Source: Romanomermis culicivorax (lineage: Eukaryota; Nematoda; Enoplea; Mermithida; Mermithidae). From it: a stretch of DNA of 64,000 nt. The translations under genes and the position numbers were made by a program. The stretch lies in NCBI GenBank assembly GCA_963922205.1, contig CAWUHX010000253.1, positions 310,001 through 374,000 on the forward strand. The letters are read 5' to 3'. Below the pieces are notes generated by a model. The model ran no database searches. It was not told the DNA's origin and saw only the letters and a list, made by a program, of their open reading frames with translations. Each line of letters opens with the position of its first letter. Positions within the stretch are counted from its first letter, which is position 1. Of this stretch, positions 1 to 10,100 are shown in pieces.

Positions 1-1009
1 TTAATACAATTTTATACATCAACATTTTATTACACTACTAACCAGATGCAAAATGAATAAAAGAGAGTAACAGAGAAAATGGAAGGAAAAATAGAAGGAG
101 TAAGAAGTGAGAAACGGAAACACAGACAAAAAGATGAATGGGAAAAACCAGCTACTATATATACTGGAGAATCAAGTGGAGCCGCGGCCCTCTCCAACCA
201 AGCACCATAGGAATAATATGGTAATTAATTAGCAAGACAGGAGTCAAAAAATCAACCATAATTAACACAGGAACTTATTTGTCGCAGCTATGTAAACTAC
301 AGTAAAGTGACTGACAAAAATGTACGGAGCTCTAGATCGCCTTTATCCATCGCTGCTCTGCCAGAGCAACGGAGCAGCAAAGCAGCTCAGAACTCTGGGA
401 TTATGGAGTTGAGAGTTGATCCCTAGTTTATCACGAAATTATTTTGAATTTGTTGTTTAGTCATGTTCCTCCCTTCCTTCATTATGTCCTCTATTCTGTC
501 TTGTTTGGGCCTCAAGCTTAAACGGATAAATAAAAAATAAATGAAAATGCTTTGTGAGAAATGAGGTAAAGAAAGAAGTAAGAAGAAAATGTGAATGGAC
601 TGCAACGATTTATCGGGCGATCTCTTTGCTTCTCTCGATTCTCTTGGCTTCTCTAAGATCACCTATGTTTAAGAGAACAGCGCAATGGATTAACTATATC
701 TAAAAACTCAAATTCAAATGCACTTTTTTAGGGGAAGTCTGTTAGATTTTGAGAACATAGATAATTTATTCAGTTTTCGAAATTCTTGAAACCTACGAGT
801 TTGCATGCAAAAACACAATGTTTCTTTGTGGAACTATGTGCTTTCTTCATTGGAAACTGTTTCTATATATAGGAAAATATAAGTAAAATTTACGTATATT
901 GAATAACTCCTACAGCTGTAATGATTCATGTGTATTACTCGTAAATGCATGTTTTTCAATAATGAATTAAAAGTGAATTCGGGTTCATTTTGGTCCAAAG
1001 CATATAATA
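1..1009. other. Unassigned A+T-rich DNA
   Basis: I see no supportable gene here. The minus-strand reading at 423-662 is hydrophobic and low complexity, with no splice context or family resemblance. The purine-rich stretch at about 50-130 resembles the purine/pyrimidine-rich strands of dispersed repeats elsewhere in the window (near 49.6-49.9 kb), so part of this may be old repeat. Confidence 0.5.
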
Positions 1010-1177
1010 CGCCAAGTTAAGACGGACGCCAAGTTAGGACAGACGCCAAGTTAAGACGGACGTCAAGTTAAATGGACGCCAACATGGGACTAATACGTCA
1101 AGTTAGGACGGACGCCAAGTTAAGACGGACGCCAAGTTAGGACAGACGCCAAATTAGGATGGACGCCAAGTTCGGAC
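1010..1177. repeat. 17-bp minisatellite, about 10 units
   Basis: Tandem units of consensus CGCCAAGTTAAGACGGA are seen directly, with variants (GG for AA, CA for CG, one 16-bp unit and one 19-bp unit). No open frame runs through it with coding character. Confidence 0.9.
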
Positions 1178-1179
1178 AC

Positions 1180-2990
1180 AATCAAAATTTCGACTTTTTC
1201 GTGTTTCTAGGCTTAATTTTTTCCTCGACCGGTGTTTCCCAGGATACACTGGTCTTCAGACTCTGAAATAAGTTTAAAATCAAGTTCCATAGCATTTTGT
1301 TTATTTTATTGACCAGTGGTGAGACAGCTGGACAGCTACTCATAAAGCCCTCCAACAAATCCGAAGTCGGTTCCAACAAACGAGATAATCGCGACTTCTT
1401 GATAACTATGAATTTTTTTATAAGTTTTGTGCGCAGAAAGTTTGCGATTACATCGAGCTCAGCATCATCCTTTTTATCGCAATCGACCCCTGGTCCCCTA
1501 CCCTCGTTTGGCCTGTTGACCATCAAAACGGAAGGAGAACCAAACGAATTTTTGGGCTGGCTAGTACCGGATAAACCGATGACGTTTGTTGTCCAGGTAA
1601 ATATGGGGGAAGTTCAAAAGATTTTGGGGACGGGGGTCATCGATTGCCCCAAATTTTGGGGGGTCGTCAAAAACAAATTCCGTTTTCCGCCAAAAAAAAG
1701 TCCTTAAATGAATGGTTAAACGGTTAAAATAATGTCTAAAAACTTTAACCTTAGGTTAAAAACTTGTAATTTTTGTCTAAAAACCCGTGAAAAAGCGTAT
1801 TTCTGGTGCGAAGGGATAAAAAAATTGACATTTGTGATCTTTTTTATTCAAAAATGACCATTTTTCATCAAGAGTTTTCAGTTCTTTCCACCAAAAGTAT
1901 GGGGAGTACCTATACTTGATACATATAGTACTTGATACATATAGTGACCATATGGCTAACTGTCATATAATTGACAAATCTTGAGGGGTCATCATATGGC
2001 TAGCCATATGACCGATGATTTCTGTGGGGAAGCTTATGGCACTTCTTCCTAATCACATGTACGCCCATCCTGAACTCCTCTTGGAGTAGAGCTGAATCTT
2101 AGAGAAGTCGTTTTTTAACTCCTAGAAAAAAGTGGTTTCACAAAGAATAAGTCGAATATTGACTCCTAGAAAGTTGATTTTGCCATATTCCCATATGGAT
2201 TTTTGTATTACTTCAAAATTCAAGTGGTCTAAATGATGATGAGCATAGGACCAACATCGTTGTCAAGATTAAGAAGGAGGATAGGTTCAATTCGATAATT
2301 TGTTGATTTTTATTAATGAACTTGGAATGAGTGATACAACTAGAATGAGTTGAGATTAGGATGTAGCACAGGACTATAATTTCTGAAAGTGCAATTGCTA
2401 TTCGCTACCATATCTATTGATCATTTTTCTAGTGATAGACCATGTAATGTACTCTTTTATCGACATTGATCGTCAAGAATCTAAAGCTTCTTGAATGTGA
2501 TTCACATGTGAACAACATACGTATTATAATCTAGACATAGAATGACAACATTGCGACACAAAATAATAGAAAAATCGACAATTGTTTGTAGAAAACATGG
2601 AATAAGCTTAAATCCGGGAACTCCTAGAAACGAGCTATTTGTTTAGTGCAAGCGAACACTCTGAACTGTCGGACTTTTGAACCAGCAAAACTTTAGCCCA
2701 AAGTAGACATTTTTTGTCGAGAGACTATAGTGAGCTGGAAAATATCATTACCGCTATGAAAAACTTTTCACACATTCTACAGTTTAAAAAGTTGACGAAA
2801 GAATGCCTACCAACTTATCATTAATGACGTTGTCGAAATTGGTGTTTTCAAATTTGATTACTTTACCATGATTTTTTGAGACCCAGGCCAAAATTGATCC
2901 GATTTCAATGGTAGTCTACCAAACCCTATATCTATACTACTTGATAGAAAATGTGCCGAAAATAGAACAAGTCAATAGATCGTCATCATA
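1180..2990. other. Unassigned DNA with a degenerate repeat copy
   Basis: No gene is supported. At about 1865-2045 there is a degenerate copy of a dispersed repeat, recognised by nested CATATGGCTAGCCATATG-like palindromes and the phrase 'atttctgtgggg'. Better copies are near 11.7, 51.0 and 59.5 kb. A short tandem duplication (TACTTGATACATATAG twice) is at about 1912-1947. The plus-strand reading at 1297-1707 shows no recognisable motif. Confidence 0.45.
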
Positions 2991-3000
2991 AGATCTGCTA

Positions 3001-3010
3001 CTATATATAG
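3001..3010 (+). promoter_or_regulatory. TATA box of the secreted cysteine-rich peptide gene
   Basis: The sequence CTATATATAG lies about 56 bp 5' of the ATG at 3066, which leaves room for a short 5' UTR and initiation near 3030-3040. It is the best core-promoter-like site next to a supported gene here. Assignment is by position and motif only. Confidence 0.5.
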
Positions 3011-3065
3011 ACTAGATTGGCACAATCTGAAACTTTATCATCATTAGACGAAGACTATTACCAAG

Positions 3066-5048
3066 ATGATCAAGAATTTTATTGTTTTGTTGTCGATTTT
3101 ATACTTAAACACTGCGTTTATAGTTTTTGAGAAGGAAAAATCGAAAGAGAAGAATAAACCGGAAATTAAAGTCAATTTGAAATTCGACAAAGACGAATTT
3201 GACGATGACGATGATTATGGTAAGAGGATTTCGAATCAATAAGCGATCAATTTCCCTTCATTTGATCATTCAAGTTATACTCAAATTTGGCAAATGACGA
3301 GTATTTGAAAAATTCGAAAATTATTCGTTGTAAATTCTAGAGATGTGTCGAGTACTCGGACCCGAAAAGAGACCCAAAATAACCCGACCATTTTGTTGGA
3401 CCTGGACCCGACATTCTAAACATTTTGGACCCGGAGGCGGACCCGATATTCTTAAAACTTTGGACCCGGACCACGACCAGAACCCGAAATTTTCAAGATA
3501 TACTACCCAGTACATCGCTAGAAAATTCGAACAGAAAGCATCAAAACATTTCTGGTTGATAATCAAAAACATAAGCTTGCTCATGAACTTTCTAATCTTT
3601 CCTCTCTCTACAAAAATTCTAAGATTTCTAAGATTCCAAAGATTTTTTTTGTAAAAAATATAAATCTTATAATCGGGATACTATCTTTTTAAGATGAACC
3701 GACGACCAAAGGACCAGCCCTCGCCGACGGATGCGCTTTCCACATTTTCTGGCGGTGCGCCAGCAGTGAAGATTGCATGAATTATGTGTGGCACCCTTTT
3801 TGTGTAAAGGGTCGTTGTTGCGGAAGGTACGTATGAGTCATAAATTCAGCATATCAGAATTTTTCAGAGTTTCAAGTTTTCACTTTCGATCGAACGATTG
3901 AATAACAAAACGATACTAGTTCTTGCTATAGTCTGTTTTTCATAAAATATTTTTGAATTGAAAAATAAAAATAAACATCGTCCCGGAAGTAATTTACACA
4001 AAGCTTTTACTGTAGGACTTTTGACTCAGAAAATGTTAGTTAATTGAGTAGGCTCACAAATTTCTGGTATTATATGACACATAGATTAGCAGAGAATGGG
4101 AAATTTTCAAATAATCCACGCTTTCCACTCCAAATTTTACAAGCATTTCAAGAAAAACACACCATCGAATCTAATCCAATGGTATATGATACAAATTTTT
4201 GTGAAGTTTCTAATTTTCTGGATAGAGGTACAAAATTGCATGATATCTGAAGAATACATAGAAAAGTATAATAAACACGCACTCCTCAAACCATGCATCG
4301 TCACGATTTTATCGGTTTTATAAATGTCAAACATCGCTCCACAGAAGAAACAGGGTTTACTACAAAATTTGGCGTTGAATGTGACGATCAAGCTCAAGAG
4401 GAAGCAATTAAAAAAAGTTTGAATAATTAGGGCAACTTCTTTTTTATAATAATCCAACTATAGGAATAGAATTTATAGAATCGTTTATCATGCGAGGACA
4501 ACTCAAGGTTGAAAATATGAAATATCAACATGACTTTTCATACAAAACTTTTCAAGTGAAAAAATGACTGCGAAAACTACACAGGAATCCAAATTAAACT
4601 ATATAAAGTTTAATAATCTGAAATAAAATTCTTCAGACAATTTAAATATTGTAATAACTCGTATTTTGTGAGAAAAAAAATTTCTACTGAAGCTTAACAG
4701 GGACAAAATAAGCACATTATGTCAGAATAATTTTAAAGAATCCAGGCATTGCCATTTGAGTTGATCAACAATAATTAAATACATTTTATAAAAATAGACT
4801 TCTTTCCTGAACCTTGAAGGTTTTTTTATTCACCCATTATGTGAATAACACCTGGTGAATGACTGTCACTGAAGATTAATACAGCAAACTTCATTGAAGC
4901 TGAAATTATAATTTCTACAATCAATGTATACATATTTACCCATGACCCAAACTTGATTTTCAAACATTTTTTCAGGACAATACCAGAAGAACAGGACCCG
5001 AAACCTACGAAGGAAACATATCAACGAAGATTCAACGGTCGAGAATAA
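3066..5048 (+). CDS. Secreted six-cysteine protein, 3 exons, 119 aa
   Basis: Exons are 3066-3219, 3694-3826 and 4976-5048. Donors are GTAAGA and GTACGT; acceptors are TTTTTAAG and TTTTTTCAG. Phases (1, then 2) join exactly into a 120-codon frame ending in TAA. Residues 1-18 are a signal-peptide-like hydrophobic segment. Residues 21-51 are charged, ending in an acidic run (DDDDD). Cysteines at 65, 73, 79, 88, 93 and 94 give C-x7-C-x5-C-x8-C-x4-C-C. The tail is basic and polar. The D-C-x8-C-x2-G-x-C-C segment recalls EB/knottin-like disulfide modules, but I cannot name a family. Exon 2 carries all the cysteines. An AATAAA at 5044-5049 overlaps the stop codon. Introns 1 and 2 contain repeats. 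It is likely a secreted effector, defence or structural peptide; its function is unknown. Confidence 0.8.
3330..3500. repeat. Degenerate GGACCCG-rich repeat in intron 1
   Basis: Irregular tandem recurrences of GGACCCG / GACCCGA spaced by A+T-rich words are visible. Both strands stay open only because of this composition. It is intronic to the secreted peptide gene. Confidence 0.55.
3925..4330 (+). repeat. Dispersed repeat, second copy near 46.79-47.13 kb
   Basis: Ordered shared words (a 'tagtctgttt.ttcataaaat' block, then 'gctcttactgtaaaa', 'gctcacaaattt', 'tatatgacac/atat', 'ctttccact') recur in the same order at 46787-47130. This marks an old interspersed repeat inside intron 2 of the secreted gene and intron 3 of the mtSSB gene. 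Length is approximate. Confidence 0.55.
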
Positions 5049-5282
5049 AGCGAAAAAAATGATTCTGATAAGATTTCGCGCGCAAAAGTCTTGGCTTTTG
5101 AATGAACAGCAACATTTTTAGTATGTTATAAGAACGAATCCGATATGCTGATGAATGCCAAAACTTGAATAACATTGCAGATCTGATCCTAGACCGTAAC
5201 TGGTGATTAGACTAACGAATCGGATCAATGGAAAAAAGTTTTAGGTGAAGTTAATTGAAACCTTGAAATAATTATGTCAAGA

Positions 5283-5490
5283 CATAGGTAGAATGATGTT
5301 AGATGGGTAAAGCCCAGACTGCCTCATAGGGAGGGGTATGAGGAGGGTATTACCCTTACCTAAAGTCCTAAAAACTGATCACTGGTTGCTTGATTTTGAG
5401 GTAAAATAACGTGCTTAGTGGATATTTCGCTACACCATCCCGCAAATTTGCAACTTCATCCCTACCTGAGAAGTTTGACCTTGGGGCCTC
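5283..5490 (+). repeat. Dispersed repeat family A
   Basis: The block from 'cagactgcc' through 'aggggtatgagg', 'gtcctaaaaa', 'gatcactggttgc' to 'tgaccttggggcctctg' recurs at 49222-49405 in the same orientation, and as a shorter inverted copy at 10262-10372. No coding potential. Confidence 0.7.
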
Positions 5491-5653
5491 TGCCAAAGCC
5501 TGTCATTATAATTGCGTTGGAGTAACCCAAATGACTAAAACGGTCACTATGCACTCAAACGACTAGTAAATCACACGTAACTCTAATCAAAAGACTTAAA
5601 ATCATACATTATGTAACATACAACGGGGCTTCGATTTCTGGGGTGGGGACCAT

Positions 5654-5866
5654 ACATGCACATAGGACGGTAGGAGGGTAAACCCCCATACCTGAGACCC
5701 TGGCCAAAAAAATCGTCAAACACCCCCCCTGAACTTTTTCCAAGACATCTTTTTTCATGATTTTTGTGCATATTTTGTATGAAAAACCGGCTTGCAGAAC
5801 TTTTTTTGTTTTTTTTGCCAAAACGTCCATGGACCCTCCGCCCTGGAAAATTCTTGCCGTGCATGT
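5654..5866 (+). mobile_element. MITE, ACATGCA-ended family
   Basis: The ends are inverted (ACATGCACA ... TGCATGT). The body has the shared order 'ggtaaacccccatacctgagaccctgg', 'tcgtcaaacaccc', 'ttttgtgcatattttg', 'ctggaaaattcttgccgtgcatg' (described in pieces). Further copies: 11154-11393 (inverted), 47382-47614, and degenerate ones near 28445-28651 and 29290-29517. It has no transposase and is about 210-240 bp, typical of a non-autonomous DNA element. Confidence 0.75.
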
Positions 5867-6169
5867 CTGTTGGGGGCCAGGCCACTTTTTCATGGCTGGG
5901 TTCATCAACACCCAAAAATTTTAGGGAGGAGTCATTGAAGAAAAAAGATTTTGATTTTTTGGCCAAACTGTTCCAGAAATATTAATTTTCATCAGAAAAC
6001 CAAATGGAATTTAGACTGCTTTCGGTTCAAAAATTATCATTTTCATCAAAAATTGACATTTATCAGTTTTTATTCGACGAAAAGGATGTTCCAATGGCTG
6101 ACTCATTTCAGCCATACGATTGATAAATCCCTGGGGGTCACCGCATGGCCGACTAATGGTCACATGAGT

Positions 6170-7005
6170 CGCCCAGTGGTCACTTGGTTGCTGAGTCACT
6201 CAATGATCAGTTTGTTGTCTGAGTGACTCACTGGCAGTTAGTCAACTGAGTAACTCAATGGCCAGTTAATAATCAGAGACACTCTCAGTTAGTCAGTTAC
6301 CGTTTACTCAACGAAGAGTTAGCCACCTGAGTCGGTCAGTATCCAGTTAGTCGCCAGACACACTTAGTGATCAGTTAACCAGTGACCAGTTATTTATCTG
6401 AGTTATTCAGGGACCAGTTCGTTACCAGAGTCACTCAATGATCAGTTTGTCGCCTGAGTCAGTCAATATCCAGTTAGTCACCAGAGACATTCAGTGACCA
6501 GTTAGTTATTTGAGTAAGTCAATTGCCATTTACTCAATGGCCAGTTGTCGCCAGTGTCGGTCATTATCTAGTTAGTTACCAGAGACACCTAGTGATCTGA
6601 GAGTACCCCATTACTTATCGGAGTTAGTCAGTGACCAGTTACCCGATGACCAGTTGGTCGCCTGAATGGTCAGTACCCAGTTGGTCATTAGAGACACTCA
6701 TTTATCAGTTAGTCAGAGACCAGTCACCCATCTAATTAAGTCAATGACCAGTTAGTTACAAGTTACTCAATGACCAGCTAGTTGCCTGAGTCGATGAGTA
6801 CCCAGTTAGTCAACAGAGACACTCGCTGATCAGTTAGTTATCTGAGTAAGTCAGTGACCAGTAAATTACAAGTTACCCAATGACCAGTTAGTTGCCGGAG
6901 TCGGTCAAGTATACAGTTAGTCACGTTAGTTACCTGCATTGGTCAGTGATCAGTGACCTGAGTCGCTCTGCGACAAGTTAGTTACCCAAGTCACCCCATC
7001 AATGT
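6170..7005. repeat. 28-bp degenerate minisatellite, about 830 bp
   Basis: Tandem, diverged units built on GTCA.TCA.TGACCAGTTAGT followed by .ACCTGAG or .ACCAGAG run through the whole block, with period close to 28 bp. It ends about 145 bp 3' of the RING ligase stop codon. There is no open frame with coding character. Confidence 0.85.
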
Positions 7006-7087
7006 GCAATTTTCGACCATTAGATACAAAGGACAAATGTATACCGTACAATGCTTTCCAATGAGTTCAGAAGCAAAAAATAAATAG

Positions 7088-7093
7088 TTTATT
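7088..7093 (-). other. Poly(A) signal of the RING ligase gene
   Basis: AATAAA on the minus strand lies about 57 nt 3' of the stop codon at 7152-7150, a normal spacing for the 3' end of this gene. Confidence 0.55.
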
Positions 7094-7149
7094 AATTTAT
7101 AATTAACAATCTATTATGAACATTAAAGTTTAGATTTTAAAATTGACTA

Positions 7150-10100
7150 TCAATCGAAAGACTCGCCTCTCCTGTGGGAATCCGAAATGTCATCAGCAAG
7201 ATCGTCGCTAACGTCTTCGACGCTGGTTTCGGAATCATTCATTCTATCCGAACTAGAACCGTAATAAAAAGTCGAAGTGGTAGAAGAAGTTTCTTCTCCT
7301 TCTTCTCCGACGACAGAGCTGTTTTCTACGTTTAGAACGTTACTCGGGGGCTGAGAGATTTTGAACGCGGCGCCAGACTGAGCGTTCAACGTAGTTTGGC
7401 ACATGGGGCAACTTTGTTGCACGTAAAGCCACTTTTTTAGGCAATATGCGTGAAAATAGTGACGGCAAGGGGTAATTTTGGCTTCGGATAACTCCTAAAT
7501 ATTAAGAAAAATGTAAAGCACGAAAACAATGTCCTAACAAAATTTATAGATCTTAAAATTCGGGTTTTAATTTCTGAATAATTGTTCAACTATAACCAAA
7601 AAACTGAAAACAAAAGTACGCAACAAAATAACAAAATACTAAAGTAGTACAAAAAACTTGTTTAAAGCACTAAAAAATGGTTTACAGATCCACCTGAGCT
7701 TCTAAATTTTGAAAAACTAACCTGGTAACAAATAGCGCAAACATCCTGCAAATCATTTAGCTGATCTTCGGTCGCCGAAGGAAAAGTACCGATCTCTTCG
7801 GCGGCGTGTTTCCTCGTTAGAAAAATTTTCCAACCATTTTTCAACGGTATCCAAATGTTAGCGTAACAGTGACAGCTTAAAATCTATAAAGAAATCATTC
7901 ACTAGCCTAAAATGTAAATATTTGTTATTGCAATGCAAATAATTAAGGTCAACAATAAGAAAATTTTAGTCGATTGAGGTCATTTTTGCGAGCTAAAACA
8001 AGTATTTTTAGTTTGATCTAAAAAACACTTCGAAATTCCCGATTTTTCCTCGTGAATCTTAAAAATTTTAACACATCAAATATAAATTTTTGACGTCAAG
8101 AATAAAACTAAGAATCGACAGAAGATTTCTTACCACAACACTGAACATTGACCAACAATTTTCCGACTTATGATGTAATCCGAAAGCCGATATAACGCCC
8201 AAAGCCACAATCAACTCTAGCGTGCTGACCGTACATTTACAATAAAACATAAAATCGTCCATCATAGGCCAAATTTCGTTCGATCTTCGACAATGAGCGT
8301 CGTAAATGAACAAAAAATAATTCGTCAACGCCCCAAAACTTTGAACAGTGACCAGCAAACAACTGGAAATTATGATCGTCAACCAAACGTCCATTTTTCC
8401 GTCCAATAAATAAGTCATTTTGTAAGACATGAAAGCGGGCAGAACGGTGAAAAGAGAACACAGAGTCAAAGTTTTTATGTGCTTTTTGAATTTTGTAAAA
8501 GGTGTAATGGATAATTTGCTCAAAATCGGTTCGATAATATCGTAAATTGACGATAAAAGAGAGGAAATTATAACGAATAGTAATATGCAAATGAGCGTCG
8601 ATTTATGGCGCCAATCTTTATCGGGCGTGGCCAGCCCGATTTTCATGGCCAATATAAAAACCACGGCGCTCTCGGTAATAGCCGGCCCGATTAATTCCGG
8701 ATCGAAATTTTGTAAATTTTGACTCGAGTCGTTTAGGAAATTTTTCACCGAAAGCAATAAAAAATAGGAGAAATAAAAAGTCGCGGCGCAAAATCCCAAA
8801 ACGCTCAACGGTGTAGAACAACTATTGACCAAAGAATGTAAAATCATATCGTAATTCAGTAAAAAATTGGCCGAACCGGGCTCGTTTTTCAATATTTCGT
8901 TATATTGAACGTAATATTCCGTAATGAATAAAACCGAGAAAAATAAGGCGAACAACGGCGGAAAATCGAACCAATGCCAAATGGTTGCCAAAATCTCTAA
9001 AGGATCGTCCAATTGTTGTTGTTGATTATTGATATTTCGACGGCGATTAGAAGCGAGAATTGAGCGCGAAATGCGCGATTCGGCTCGTTTCATCAAACAA
9101 ACGATATTGGGAACGGAATTCAGAAAATAGAAGCAAATGTTGATCATTAGGAAGCAACAAGCGAAATTGTGCACCAAATGCAATTTGTCGGCCGGAAGAC
9201 CGCAAAGTCGGGCGACGATGGGGGCGGCGCCGACGGTCAAAATCGCTCGCATCCAAGGCGATCTAGAAAAAAGAGGCGTCACTTTTTCTAGAAATTCTAA
9301 TGTAAGGACGGTTTGTCACAAAATCTGAACCGTGTCGTTTTAGTTCCTTGCTATTGAAGTACTGTAAATTTGAGAATTTTTTAAAGATTCTATTTAGGGT
9401 TGTCCCCGGCCCCGAGCCGGGGCCAGGGTTGCCATGGTTCGGGGCAAGACTACACAAAACTAGTATTTTTGATAGTATAAGAAGCTCAATTTATAATAGA
9501 ATTGAAGTTTAGAATGTGACAAGTAAATATTCAGTAGTTAGTTTGACCATAATACTTTCAGGAATCGTTAAATTCATATTCTATTTGGATAAAAGTTTAC
9601 ATGTTTTCATTGTATCCGGAACTGCACTTCAACTTCAATACAGGTTCTCGATTGATTTTTTCAGAAAAAATACCATTATATTCGCTACTCATTATTACTG
9701 ATTCACCTAATTTTCAGCATAAACGTCAAAACAGCTGTTTTTAAATTATCTAAGTAGTGTCTAAGAAGTTGGAGCTGAAGTGAATTCAGATTGGAACCAT
9801 AGTCATTCACTACGCAAAAGTGACGAAGAGAATGAGGATATTGACGAAGTTATTATTTGTGAAGATGGTGATTTTTGATTCTTCACCACAATTTTGTGAT
9901 ATCGTCATCTTTCTTTTCGAGCTTTTTTCAAAAATTTATCCGTTCCAGTCATTAGCATGCGTGCTAACATCCAAAAATTTCCATTAACACCGTGCTAAAA
10001 AAACCCTGCCGATTCATTGATAGAAGTTCATGTATGCAATACAGTTTCTTCGGGAAAAGAATGAGTTTCGTCATACTTAGTAATGACAGTTATCTTAAAA

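Noticed and set aside
1010-1177. CRISPR array
   Set aside because: Units are head-to-tail with no unique spacers, and the genome is eukaryotic.
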